Part shown: positions 48,201 to 53,293 of the stretch, piece after piece | Position numbering within the stretch: the stretch's first letter is position 1 | How the letters are laid out: each line of letters begins with the position of its first letter | Origin: Brachycybe producta | Lineage: Eukaryota > Arthropoda > Diplopoda > Playtdesmida > Andrognathidae | Reading direction: 5' to 3' | DNA: 64,000 nt | Assembly: GCA_036925085.1 (NCBI GenBank) | Contig: JAUPFP010000005.1 | Span: forward strand, 7,029,855 to 7,093,854 | Made by a program: the position numbers and the translations under genes | The notes under the pieces: generated by a model | The model's database searches: none | What the model was told of the DNA's origin: nothing | What the model saw: the letters and a program-made list of their open reading frames with translations, nothing else

Positions 48201-50692
48201 ACTACTATTTGGTAAAAGTGTGAAAGTTTATTATTTTAAAACAATCATAAAATGTTTATTTATTGCCATAAATTCTGAAAATAATTTTTGCAGATTTCCT
48301 TATTGTTTTGAATTAGAAAAATTATCACAAACTTTGATTATTTTTTTTATTCGAATGTCGAATACATTCTTGTAGAATGAATTTTTTTTTAGTAACAACA
48401 GATTAATTTATTTTTAATGCCTGATTCATAGCTGATGCTGGAAACCAGGAACAGTTGGACAATAACCAAAATCGAGGTTGCTATTTTGACAGTGACAAGA
48501 AATTCCACATTGCTGGCTCTACGTGGCATCCCTATATTCCACCGTTTGGATTTAGCCACTGTGCCATTTGTTCTTGCAACGTTTGTTCTTCACTGTTCAA
48601 TTTTTATTTGAGATACTTTATGTGTATTTATAATTACTCTCGTGTTGTCACTGTTGAATAGGCAACAACATTAGAGGTGACATGTCCACGAATAACATGT
48701 AAACCTCTGACGTGTCCAGAAAAGGAGGCGTATAGGGAACATCCTATGGCTTGTTGCAAAGTTTGCCCAAGTAAGAAATTTAGAATAATGCAGCTTAGCA
48801 GTGTTGGGAAAAATACTTTTAAAACGTATTTGAAATATAATACAAAATAGTTTCATAAAAATGTGTTTAAATTAAAATACGAAATACAAATTTTTACTTC
48901 TATTTAAATTACAAAATACAAAATACTAAAATATTTATTACATCTTATATTTGTCATGGCAAGTAATAACTGTTAAAAAAATTTTGTCACTTAATCTGTT
49001 CCTTCTTGGAACTGCTATCAAAGCTTTATTTGAGAACAACCTCTCAATGGAGGCAGCCTTGATGCTTGGAAACTTGTGTAATATTTAGATGTCTAACATT
49101 CGTTTTTCTTCATTGTAATGAAGGCATTCCAACTTAACTTTGTTAAAAATTTCCAGGCACTTCAATCTTCGTCGCCAAAGTAAAAAAAAATCATCTATTG
49201 AAAGTGACAATTTTTTAAATAGTATTTTGTAGTAATTAATTACTAAAATACTATAAATAAAAAGGAATTTCAAAATACAAATACATTATTTAGTTGATAT
49301 ATTTCAATATCAAATACTAAATACAAATAAAGTATTTAAAATAGTATTTTAAATACATGTATTTAAAACTCCCCAATACTGCAGCTTAGGTAGCTTAGTT
49401 GCTTGAATTGTTTTCTAATTTATGATGACGTTTAGATCCAAAACCAAAACCTTTAAAAAATACGGATGAATTGCAAGATGAGGGTGGTACGAAAGATCCA
49501 ACAGAACTTCTTGCAGAAGGAGGTTTAGTACTTGATGAGACGTTTTAGAGGCAATTAGAAATAGTGTTCAATGTTGCTTTTCTCATCTAGGATGCAAATT
49601 TCGTGGTCAGATTATGACAAATGGTATGGAATGGCATCCCAGAGTTCAACCGTTTGGTGAAATCCGTTGCATACGTTGTGCTTGCAAGGTATAGTTTCTA
49701 TGATTGTTGACACTTGTTAATATTATTATTTTATGATAACTTTCTTAGTGTTGTTTTAAACATCTTCGTTGTCGTTATTGGTAGTTTCATTGTATATTTG
49801 TAAGAATGGATGAAAGTGGTGAAACTGTAGTGCGGGTGTTTGCGGTGGCGATTTGCGGTGGCGATTTTCGGATTAGGCGCGCTTTTATCTTATAGCGTGG
49901 ACGTGTTTTTGTTATTTTTTCAACTTAAATCTCAGTAGTTGAGTTTGATTTTGTTGTAATTGTGTACTCGGCTTTGTTGTTGTGGGTATCATTAGGGTTG
50001 TTTTTGGTAGCATAGATTTGTTGGGAGTTAATTTTTATTGGTATTTTTGGATTGTTAACTTTTGTTGGTATTGTGGGAGGTTCTTGTTAAGGAGTTTCTG
50101 TTTTATTATTTATGTTGTAATTGACGGTTGTGACTAGTTTGGGTTTTTTAGTCATGGCATAGTTAGTTACCTTTCAGGTTTTTGTTAGAGGTGGTGTTGG
50201 TTGTGTTGGTGGTTCTTTTTAGATTTTGTTGGTGGTTTTGAATTGTTGTTGGCATATTGGTGGTAGTTTGAAGTTTTGAGGTAAAATGTTAAGGTAGATT
50301 TGGTTTGTTTTAAATGGCATTATTGCTGTTTTTGGTTGTGTCGTTGTTGGTGTTTATTATTTTCTTGTTGCTACTGCTGCTGCTGTTTCTGTTGGTGGTC
50401 ATTTGAAATGTAATATTGTTTTGTTTATTGCAGGATGGAAAAACAAAATGCAAGAGGCACAAGTGTCCTGCTCTTACTTGTCAAAACAAAGTAGTCATTG
50501 AAACTGAATGTTGTCCGAAATGTGCTGGTTAGTATATGAAATACAAAGGTTGAAAAGATCTAATAGACAATTTGGTTGTCGATGTTTATAATGTCTGTGT
50601 TCTATTTGGTGTTTTTAGATGGTTCTGCTTCATCTCATCTCTCAAGATTATCACAGTCAACCTACAAACACAAAAGCAAACAAGGAGCCTGA
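11350..50692 (+). CDS. CHRD: Chordin (short-gastrulation) BMP antagonist, 21 coding exons, 5' exon missing
   Basis: Secreted extracellular antagonist that binds BMP ligands and blocks receptor access; cut by Tolloid/BMP1 proteases. Exons: 11350-11453, 28063-28195, 28302-28370, 41731-41848, 41920-42019, 43026-43167, 43819-43962, 44330-44433, 44504-44651, 44726-44838, 45283-45393, 46194-46610, 46987-47130, 47220-47420, 47545-47638, 48432-48580, 48662-48770, 49436-49522, 49591-49688, 50434-50527, 50619-50692. All junctions keep phase and give 916 residues (numbering used here starts at the first VWC1 Cys). Order seen: VWC1 (1-75), CHRD1-4 (about 103-617), VWC2 (about 641-713), VWC3 (about 727-800), VWC4 (830-892), basic tail. 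Each VWC has ten cysteines. N-glycosylation sequons lie at N170, N595 and N603. The order and length match the chordin family (human about 955 residues); chordin-like and crossveinless-2 proteins lack four CHRD repeats. The start codon and signal peptide are not found. Introns 5 and 6 have GC donors. Family assignment is very secure; exact ends rest on splice consensus and phase, not transcripts. Confidence 0.95.
12136..12410. mobile_element. AGAAACTAGA foldback element, copy A
   Basis: Left arm has TTTTGTCTTTCAG and TTTTTAGAAACTAGAG; right arm has the complement TTCTAGTTTCTAACAC. The arms enclose about 170 bp. A further left-arm fragment starts at 12433 (CTGATTTTCAAACTCTGG). Confidence 0.75.
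13709..13758. repeat. Hairpin with 18-bp perfect arms
   Basis: GCACTTTATGAAAGCTAT at 13709-13726 and its exact complement ATAGCTTTCATAAAGTGC at 13741-13758. Confidence 0.85.
16006..16261. mobile_element. Related inverted-repeat element with GGTTGGAGATGG arms
   Basis: Left arm CGGTTGGAGATGGAGGCTAG, right arm AGCTAACCTCTACCTCCAAT then CGTCGTTTTAGATG. The arms match those of 33702-33915 with divergence; the interior differs. Confidence 0.6.
16685..17585. mobile_element. hAT-like element of about 900 bp in intron 1
   Basis: Begins CAGGGTGGCAG and ends CAGTCACCCTG, followed by GTTTCAAG; the preceding 8 bases are GTCTCAAG, a 7 of 8 target duplication. Both ends continue with repeated ATTTAAATCA / TTGATTT blocks in inverted order. 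No intact transposase frame seen. Confidence 0.75.
18134..18600. repeat. Degenerate TTCAGTTTGGCGCTT repeat
   Basis: Recurring TTATTCAGTTTGGCG and TTGGCGCTTGTTTAGT-like units; near 18520-18570 the period is 16 bp. A 17-base G run sits inside at 18416-18432. Confidence 0.6.
19548..19697. mobile_element. hAT-type MITE, 150 bp, perfect 8-bp target duplication
   Basis: Terminal repeats CAGGCCCGGACTGGC and GCCAGTCCGGCCCTG differ at about one position. Flanked by exact CATTAATT on both sides (19540-19547, 19698-19705). The interior has GGGGGCCAAAA repeats and no frame. The CAGG..CCTG ends and 8-bp duplication are the hAT signature. Confidence 0.9.
20225..20245. repeat. 21-base poly-G tract
   Basis: Longest G run in the window; others of 17 and 13 bases at 18416-18432 and 63186-63198. 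Can form G-quadruplex and is prone to assembly error. Confidence 0.95.
21587..22075. mobile_element. Inverted-repeat element with TAAGCCCTCTTTA ends, copy 1
   Basis: Left end TTAAGCCCTCTTTATACC, right end GTGTAAAGGGGGCTTTAT are inverted repeats. Shares internal blocks, in opposite orientation, with 37613-37961 (for example ATACTTTTACTTGTGTATAA and CCGCCGATTGACACTTATA). Confidence 0.7.
22654..22720. repeat. Hairpin with interrupted arms
   Basis: Outer arms GGCAGTTATTAAC and GTTAATAACTGCC, inner arms AAGTGTGTAT and ATACACACTT, with short unpaired parts between. Confidence 0.8.
22805..22945 (+). repeat. Dispersed direct repeat, copy 1
   Basis: Shares CTAATGTAAAGGTCAACA, GGATAATTGTGGTTAG and GACACCCACGCATTCA-type blocks in the same order with 24031-24165, 1.2 kb further on. 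Confidence 0.75.
23451..23762. mobile_element. AGAAACTAGA foldback element, copy B (best preserved)
   Basis: Left arm from GCTGATTTTCGAACTCTTG through TTCTGTCTTTCAAGAGC to TTTTAGAAACTAGAAGG; right arm from TTTTAGTTTCTAAAAC through CTGAAAGACAGAATAATC to CAGAGTTTGAA. The arms are near-complementary over roughly 80 bp. No coding frame. Confidence 0.85.
24031..24165 (+). repeat. Dispersed direct repeat, copy 2
   Basis: Same blocks as 22805-22945 (CTAATGTAAAGGTCAACA, GGATAATTGTGGTTAG, CACCCACGCATTCA, AAGACGTGA). Both copies are followed by a single AAACTAGAATA-type foldback arm. Confidence 0.75.
25995..26130 (-). repeat. Retroposon-like repeat, copy 2
   Basis: On the minus strand: TTTTGACAATGCATTTCACA, CTGTGTCACAGGCC, CTGCTTGCAGAGTAA, then a TTCAAATTCAAATTCAA tail. 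Confidence 0.6.
27419..27743. mobile_element. AGAAACTAGA foldback element, copy C
   Basis: Left arm with GTGTTTTCGAAACTAGACTGG, inner arms GTTGATATCTTTCA and TGAAAGATATCAACATG, right arm with TTCTAGTTTCTAAAACAC and TGAAAGACAGAATAATCAG. Lies 320 bp before chordin exon 2. Confidence 0.8.
28063..28195 (+). CDS. CHRD: Chordin coding exon 2: second half of VWC1
   Basis: Residues 35-78 plus a split codon. Acceptor is a purine-rich ...aaaaaaag|gtg; donor agc a|gtaagt. It supplies the six remaining VWC1 cysteines, ending in the CCxxC motif (CCKTCPQ). It is separated from exon 1 by a 16.6-kb intron of phase 0. Confidence 0.93.
28302..28370 (+). CDS. CHRD: Chordin coding exon 3: acidic linker with probable Tolloid cleavage region
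   Basis: Residues 79-101 between VWC1 and CHRD1. Contains [11 protein letters not shown] (90-100), which lines up with the vertebrate YSDRGEP region where Tolloid/BMP1 cuts. Donor cat g|gtaaca. Phase 1 on both sides. The assignment as a linker is firm from phase continuity; the cleavage role is inference. Confidence 0.88.
28418..28893 (+). other. Compositionally distinct stretch with protein-like open frames in intron 3
   Basis: Two + strand frames read like protein: one ends at a stop near 28600 (contains [20 protein letters not shown]), the other runs from about 28611 to TAA at 28887-28889 (contains [19 protein letters not shown]). AATAAA overlaps the final stop. I do not recognise the product. 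Possible remains of a mobile-element or retrocopied gene with a frameshift between the two parts. Confidence 0.25.
29280..29425 (-). repeat. Retroposon-like repeat, copy 3
   Basis: On the minus strand: TTTTGACAATGCATTTTGCA, CCCTATGCCATAGGGC, GGCTGCTTTCAGAGTAATA, then an AAATACAAATTAC tail. Confidence 0.6.
29681..29875. repeat. Tandem array of a self-complementary 22-bp unit
   Basis: Unit CTGCAGAATGCGTTCTGCATTT repeated with variants; the GCAGAATGC-TTCTGC core is itself a palindrome. The last two and a half units are nearly identical; earlier ones have drifted. Confidence 0.85.
31836..32008. repeat. Tandem duplication of an 86-bp unit
   Basis: Unit 1 at 31836-31921 and unit 2 at 31922-32008 share AAAGCTCAG, GACAATACTAAG/GATAATACTAAG and TTTATTCTTACATCA/TTTATTCTTGCATCA; a third start (ACAGTTCAG) follows. 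Confidence 0.75.
33163..33241. repeat. (TA)n microsatellite, about 39 copies
   Basis: Uninterrupted TA dinucleotides in intron 3. Confidence 0.98.
33702..33915. mobile_element. Inverted-repeat element with GGTTGGAGGTGG arms
   Basis: Left arm TTTCATCTCAAACGATGTTG then AGGGTTGGAGGTGGAAGTTAG; right arm TTAGCCTCCACCTCCAACCC then GTCATTTGAGATGAAAA. No coding frame. Shares arms with 16006-16261. Confidence 0.75.
34085..34430. mobile_element. AGAAACTAGA foldback element, diverged copy D
   Basis: Left arm GTTTTGTTAAAAACTAGAAC, right arm AACAAACCTGGTTTC with GGAAAGATATTTTCGTG before it. More diverged than copies A-C, in intron 3. Confidence 0.5.
37613..37961. mobile_element. Inverted-repeat element with TAAGCCC-type ends, copy 2 (reverse orientation)
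   Basis: Left end TAAAGCCCATTTTACACC, right end GATGGTGTATAACGGGCTT. Internal TATCAATCGGCGGTTATACA is the complement of the copy-1 block. About 140 bp shorter than copy 1. Confidence 0.7.
41731..41848 (+). CDS. CHRD: Chordin coding exon 4: start of CHRD1
   Basis: Residues 102-140. Acceptor tttttgtag, donor gct gg|gtacgt (phase 2). Begins [10 protein letters not shown], matching the vertebrate DFVALLTGP start of CHRD1, and ends [12 protein letters not shown], the typical first CHRD beta strands. Confidence 0.93.
41920..42019 (+). CDS. CHRD: Chordin coding exon 5: CHRD1 continued
   Basis: Residues 142-174, with N-glycosylation sequon NST at 170-172. Acceptor ttatttcag. The only phase-compatible end is aag|gcacgt, a GC donor. 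The nearby GT in acgtacaa would break the frame into the next exon. Confidence 0.88.
42020..43025 (+). other. CHRD: Chordin intron 5 with GC donor and a GC-rich repeat insert
   Basis: Donor is GC (gcacgt), acceptor tttttttag. The middle part from about 42420 to 42800 is much richer in G and C than its surroundings, with repeated GGGACGCAGG units at 42457-42494 and TTCACAC-type ends, suggesting an inserted element; its borders are not clear. Confidence 0.7.
43026..43167 (+). CDS. CHRD: Chordin coding exon 6: end of CHRD1
   Basis: Residues 175-221. Starts ICGVWSKVP, equivalent to the conserved VCGVWR of CHRD1, and runs through [12 protein letters not shown]. The donor is aagacag|gcatgt, again GC; the join to the next exon makes KTETFS, matching the conserved ETFS of vertebrate chordins and so supporting the non-standard donor. 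Confidence 0.9.
43168..43818 (+). other. CHRD: Chordin intron 6 with GC donor
   Basis: 651 bp, donor gcatgt, acceptor cactag. It carries one arm of the AGAAACTAGA foldback family in reverse orientation around 43540-43650. No other structure seen. Confidence 0.75.
43819..43962 (+). CDS. CHRD: Chordin coding exon 7: start of CHRD2
   Basis: Residues 222-269. Acceptor aaacactag, donor aag g|gtaaga. Reads [11 protein letters not shown], a glycine/methionine-rich loop, then [13 protein letters not shown], matching the LHFLLLFRGLL strand of CHRD2. Confidence 0.92.
44127..44226. repeat. Long hairpin in chordin intron 7
   Basis: Arms ATGAATTTTTCTTAAAATT..CTATAAAAAAGATTA and TAATCTTTTTTTATAG..AATTTTAAGAAAAATTCAT are nearly complementary over about 45 bp around a short centre. 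Probably a small foldback element. Confidence 0.7.
44330..44433 (+). CDS. CHRD: Chordin coding exon 8: CHRD2 continued
   Basis: Residues 270-304 ([13 protein letters not shown]...LVMAKNMR). Acceptor ggtttttag, donor atg agg|gttcgt, a weak GTT-type donor. Phase 1 in, phase 0 out. Confidence 0.9.
44504..44651 (+). CDS. CHRD: Chordin coding exon 9: end of CHRD2
   Basis: Residues 305-353, including [19 protein letters not shown] and [10 protein letters not shown], the strand pair that closes CHRD2. The upstream intron is only 70 bp. Donor agt g|gtaaga. Confidence 0.93.
44726..44838 (+). CDS. CHRD: Chordin coding exon 10: start of CHRD3
   Basis: Residues 354-391 ([14 protein letters not shown]...[14 protein letters not shown]), aligned with the QSVLCGAD...NGSLIY segment of vertebrate CHRD3. 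The upstream intron is 74 bp. Donor aag|gtgcct is weak but joins in phase to IQVDGVST. Confidence 0.9.
44839..45282 (+). other. CHRD: Chordin intron 10
   Basis: 444 bp, AT-rich. Contains foldback-family fragments with ATTCTAGTTTTTAATAA and a close variant near 45121-45170, repeated twice about 30 bp apart. Nothing else recognised. Confidence 0.7.
45283..45393 (+). CDS. CHRD: Chordin coding exon 11: CHRD3 continued
   Basis: Residues 392-428 ([16 protein letters not shown]...SYRDGW). Acceptor ttttcag, donor tgg|gtatgg. Phase 0 on both sides. Confidence 0.92.
45394..46193 (+). other. CHRD: Chordin intron 11
   Basis: 800 bp, AT-rich. A foldback-family arm (TTTTAGAAACTAGAAG) lies at about 45510-45530. 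No further structure recognised. Confidence 0.7.
46194..46610 (+). CDS. CHRD: Chordin coding exon 12: end of CHRD3 and most of CHRD4
   Basis: Residues 429-567, the largest exon (417 bp, phase 0 both sides). It contains the CHRD3 closing strand [12 protein letters not shown] (around 461-472) and the CHRD4 core [19 protein letters not shown], close to vertebrate AGHAWLSLDTHCHLHYEV. Donor gag|gttttt is weak. Confidence 0.94.
46677..46840. repeat. Foldback fragment followed by two small palindromes in intron 12
   Basis: TTGATTTTCAAACTCTG and CTGAAACTAGACGAG identify a left arm of the AGAAACTAGA family. Then CAAAGGTATGC/GCATACCTTTG (46775-46799) and a perfect palindrome AATTATCTGCAGATAATT (within 46815-46836). 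Confidence 0.65.
46987..47130 (+). CDS. CHRD: Chordin coding exon 13: CHRD4 continued
   Basis: Residues 568-615. Acceptor ttttcag, donor aat|gtgagt. Two N-glycosylation sequons (NST at 595, NTS at 603). Ends ELRARVRN, the CHRD closing strand that continues into exon 14. Confidence 0.92.
47220..47420 (+). CDS. CHRD: Chordin coding exon 14: end of CHRD4, linker and first half of VWC2
   Basis: Residues 616-682. LHVPSSC finishes CHRD4 (vertebrate VHIANQC), then a short acidic linker, then [15 protein letters not shown]...CIMCNCQ, the first VWC2 half ending in CxxCxC. Donor cag|gtagag, phase 0. Confidence 0.94.
47545..47638 (+). CDS. CHRD: Chordin coding exon 15: second half of VWC2
   Basis: Residues 683-713 with the six remaining VWC2 cysteines ([13 protein letters not shown]...GDCCPTCA). 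Acceptor preceded by a (TTG)n run; donor gca c|gttagt, phase 1. Confidence 0.94.
47639..48431 (+). other. CHRD: Chordin intron 15
   Basis: 793 bp, phase 1, between VWC2 and VWC3. AT-rich with no repeat or motif that I recognise. Confidence 0.7.
48432..48580 (+). CDS. CHRD: Chordin coding exon 16: first half of VWC3
   Basis: Residues 714-763. An asparagine/glutamine-rich linker, then [26 protein letters not shown] and CAICSCN, close to vertebrate VWC3 (CYFDGDRSW...WHPVVPPFG). Donor aac|gtttgt, phase 0. Confidence 0.94.
48662..48770 (+). CDS. CHRD: Chordin coding exon 17: second half of VWC3
   Basis: Residues 764-799 (six cysteines, ending CCKVCP). The upstream intron is 81 bp. Donor cca a|gtaaga, phase 1. 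Confidence 0.94.
48799..49381. mobile_element. hAT-like non-autonomous element in chordin intron 17
   Basis: Starts CAGTGTTGGGAAAAATAC and ends CCCCAATACTG, an imperfect terminal inverted repeat of hAT type. It is flanked by a perfect 8-bp duplication CAGCTTAG (48791-48798 and 49382-49389). The interior is made of AAATAC/TATTT repeats with no transposase frame. It fills most of the 665-bp intron. Confidence 0.85.
49436..49522 (+). CDS. CHRD: Chordin coding exon 18: VWC3-VWC4 linker with probable second Tolloid site
   Basis: Residues 800-828 ([18 protein letters not shown]...). The LQ/DEGG segment at 812-817 sits where vertebrate chordins have the second Tolloid cut (MQADG). Acceptor gacgtttag, donor gga g|gtttag; phase 1 both sides. 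The 68-bp intron after it is the shortest in the gene. Confidence 0.88.
49591..49688 (+). CDS. CHRD: Chordin coding exon 19: first half of VWC4
   Basis: Residues 829-861 ([17 protein letters not shown]...[13 protein letters not shown]), ending in CxxCxC. Acceptor ctcatctag, donor aag|gtatag, phase 0. Confidence 0.94.
49689..50433 (+). other. CHRD: Chordin intron 19, strongly G/T-skewed
   Basis: 745 bp inside VWC4. From about 49800 to 50430 the sense strand is made almost only of G and T (runs of TTGTTGTTGG, GGTGGTGTTGG), unlike other introns here. Starts with two direct copies of TTTGCGGTGGCGATTT-like sequence at 49838-49868. Confidence 0.7.
50434..50527 (+). CDS. CHRD: Chordin coding exon 20: second half of VWC4
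   Basis: Residues 862-892 with the last six VWC4 cysteines ([11 protein letters not shown]...ECCPKCA). Acceptor tattgcag, donor gct g|gttagt, phase 1. Confidence 0.94.
50619..50692 (+). CDS. CHRD: Chordin coding exon 21: basic C-terminal tail and stop
   Basis: Residues 893-916, a Ser/Lys-rich tail ([20 protein letters not shown]) ending in TGA at 50690-50692. Chordins normally end with a short polar tail after VWC4, so this fits as the last coding exon. Acceptor gtttttag. Confidence 0.88.
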
Positions 50693-51470
50693 TAAGTGGC
50701 ACCTCGTTTTTTTTTTTACTAACTTTTGGATATAGGTTTCAAATTGCATTAGACTACTTTGTGTGGTAGTTTTGTTGTCTGTCTTCACACCAAATCATAC
50801 ACAGACGCGCGTTCGTTTTAGAGCAAAAAATCGTAGCCTACCTCAGTGAGAAAGAAAGAAAGATAGACAGAAAGACAAATGTTAAAAGATATTTCTTTCA
50901 AAAAAATTACAATTAATTGCTTTTTATATATATATAAAAACATATAATATACTTATTCTGTATATGGCAGCTACCATATAAAAGATAAAAAAACAAATGG
51001 TTGTTGTTCTTGCATATTATAGCAAATATTAGTCAATTTCGAGGATTTGGCATTTTGTTATTTCGAAGGTGGCCATTGAAATACGAAAAAATGAAAGATT
51101 TTTGTGATTGAAGCTTAAAACGTTACTGACATTATCTCTCTGCCAAAGAAAAACATTCGTTCCATTCGTAGTTTGGATGTGACAGTTTGGATAAAATACG
51201 TTTGTGTGTTTGTGATTGAGTTTTTGTTGTGTGTGTGTGGTGTGTGCCAAAAAGTTTTTGTGGTGAGGTTCTTTTTTTTTGTGAGTGATCAGAGTTGGTA
51301 AACGTAAAATTATTTAAATGTTGTGAATGAATTAGTAAAGGGTCCTTTTCACCTCCATTTTTCTTCTTTATTCACTCTTGAACGTATTAACGTTGAATAT
51401 TGAAGTGAAATATTTTATTCGTAAAGAAATACACATAGAATAAAACAAAACGGTTACTGTTGTTGTTTGC
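50693..51470 (+). other. CHRD: Probable chordin 3' untranslated region
   Basis: AT-rich sequence with no open frame of note after the chordin stop. The end is inferred from the first canonical AATAAA downstream (51439-51444), which is followed by a T/G-rich stretch. The true end needs transcript data. Confidence 0.4.
51439..51444 (+). terminator. Candidate polyadenylation signal AATAAA
   Basis: First AATAAA after the chordin stop that I could find, with a GT-rich element (ggttactgttgttgtttgc) right behind it. In AT-rich DNA this hexamer also occurs by chance. Confidence 0.4.
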
Positions 51471-51792
51471 TTATATATAGATTATCTAACAAACACCTCG
51501 TAACAGTTTTTCAAAGTATAATAACTGTTTTGTTAATTCTCCGTTTGTTGTTTAACTGTCTTTTTAACATTAATTATTAAAAAAAATTAACTAATGGTTA
51601 TCCAATCTGAATGCATGCTCATATATTACGAATATATATATAATATATTTATATAGCAGTACTAATATATTGCTGTTCGTTGAGATTTTGTCTTGCAATC
51701 ATATTTGCAGTGCCTTTTTTTTAGAAAAATCTGAAAAAAAAAATGTAATTCTTTCTTAATTTAACTCTTTTCTTTGGATAGATTACCCCTGA

Positions 51793-51970
51793 TGCCAGCT
51801 GTTATACTTTTGGTAGGACAGTTTTATATGCGTAATATATTCTTTGCGTTCATTTACTATGAACTTTTTGTTTTTGAAGTAGCTTGAATATTATACTGTA
51901 TAGGCTATTGTACGAGCTCGTATGATGAAAACATGATAAAGCTATCCTGCCAAAAGTAGGACATATGGCA
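51793..51970. mobile_element. Inverted-repeat element behind the chordin 3' end
   Basis: Left arm TGCCAGCTGTTATACTTTTG and GTAGGACAG; right arm TCCTGCCAAAAGTAGGACAT and ATGGCA, complementary with a few mismatches. A small palindrome TACGAGCTCGTA lies inside. Confidence 0.6.
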
Positions 51971-53016
51971 ATTTTATTAATCACTCTAAATTTTTTCCAA
52001 CTATTTTTTTTTTCTTCTTCTCATTTCTTTCTAACTAAATTTGTTGCAATTGTTGGTGTTGTTTTAGGTTAATATATTTGTGCTTTTAGTCCGTTAGATG
52101 TCGCGAGCATTCCAAGTGGACAAGTTTGTTGAGGATTTTTTGTTTGTGAGTAAAAAAAAAATGAAATAAGATAAGCGATGGATTTGGAGAAAAAAATAAG
52201 GTTGTTTTTCTTTACTTTGAATTTCAAATTGATGTTTTACAAATGGAAATTTACTTGAAAATGATTGTCACAATTTATGTCCAGAATAGATTTTTGGTAC
52301 ACTGAACAAATGGAATTTCACTCGATCTTTTAATGCTTTATTTTTTTGTGTGGTTTCTTATATAAATTCGTAATGATTAGGGAGGGAGGGGGCTCCTCAG
52401 ATTTTTTTTATAGAAATTTCTACATTTCAGCATTTCAAATTACTGAGTGAAGGACACTGAGGGCAACTAAAACACAGTCCTTGAAGACGTGTTTGAATTC
52501 TTTTGTTTTATTTATGCAATTATTTTTCATCATATCAACAGCAACAACAACAGAAAACAAATAGTCCTTTACAAATATTTGTTAAATGATATTTCTAATT
52601 CTGCGTTATTAATTTAGGTTTTAACAACAAGAAATTTATAATAGTCAATATTTATTGCATATCTTAAAGGGAAAAAAATATGTAAATCTTTACGTTTTAT
52701 TCTTTTTTTTTAAAAAAAAATATCTGCTTATATCTAAATAACTTTAAGAAATTATTCAAACAATGTTAAGTTTTTTTGTTGTGTTCTTAAATATTAATTG
52801 CTTTTTAAATTATTATTTTTAAGAAGAAAAAATCTTGACTTGTTGTTATTTAGCTTAATGAAAATTTAACAATTCTTTAATTTTTTAAAAAAATTTGAAT
52901 GCATTATACGTTAGGGTTTTGTAAATAACACCAACTTTTTGTTTTTAATCTAAAAAAAATCAAATAAGTTTAATGAAATTTTAAAACAAGTCGTTAATCC
53001 ATTCAGTAATTAATAA

Positions 53017-53293
53017 GGCTCGGATTTTTATGCAATATCAAGCGAATATTTCTCAATATGTGGCCCTAAGGGTCAATTGTGAAGTAACAATCCCGTTTAG
53101 ATCAGCACACTGTTTAGAAGGCTAGACCTCTTGTTGATAACTGATAGTATCCAGACATCTAAACCTCTAAACAACCTTTTTTATTAGAAAAAAGTATAAT
53201 TGCAGTAGCCCTAATGATGATGATTTCTTCATAATAGGCACTTGGGCCACACATTGAGAAACACTTGCTTGATATTGCATAAAAAATTGAGCC
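53017..53293. mobile_element. 280-bp foldback family, copy 1
   Basis: Ends GGCTCGGATTTTTATGC and GCATAAAAAATTGAGCC. Inner arms include CTCAATATGTGGCCC and GGGCCACACATTGAG, GTGAAGTAACAATC and GATGATTTCTTCA, and TAGA/TCTA repeats around the centre. Confidence 0.8.
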
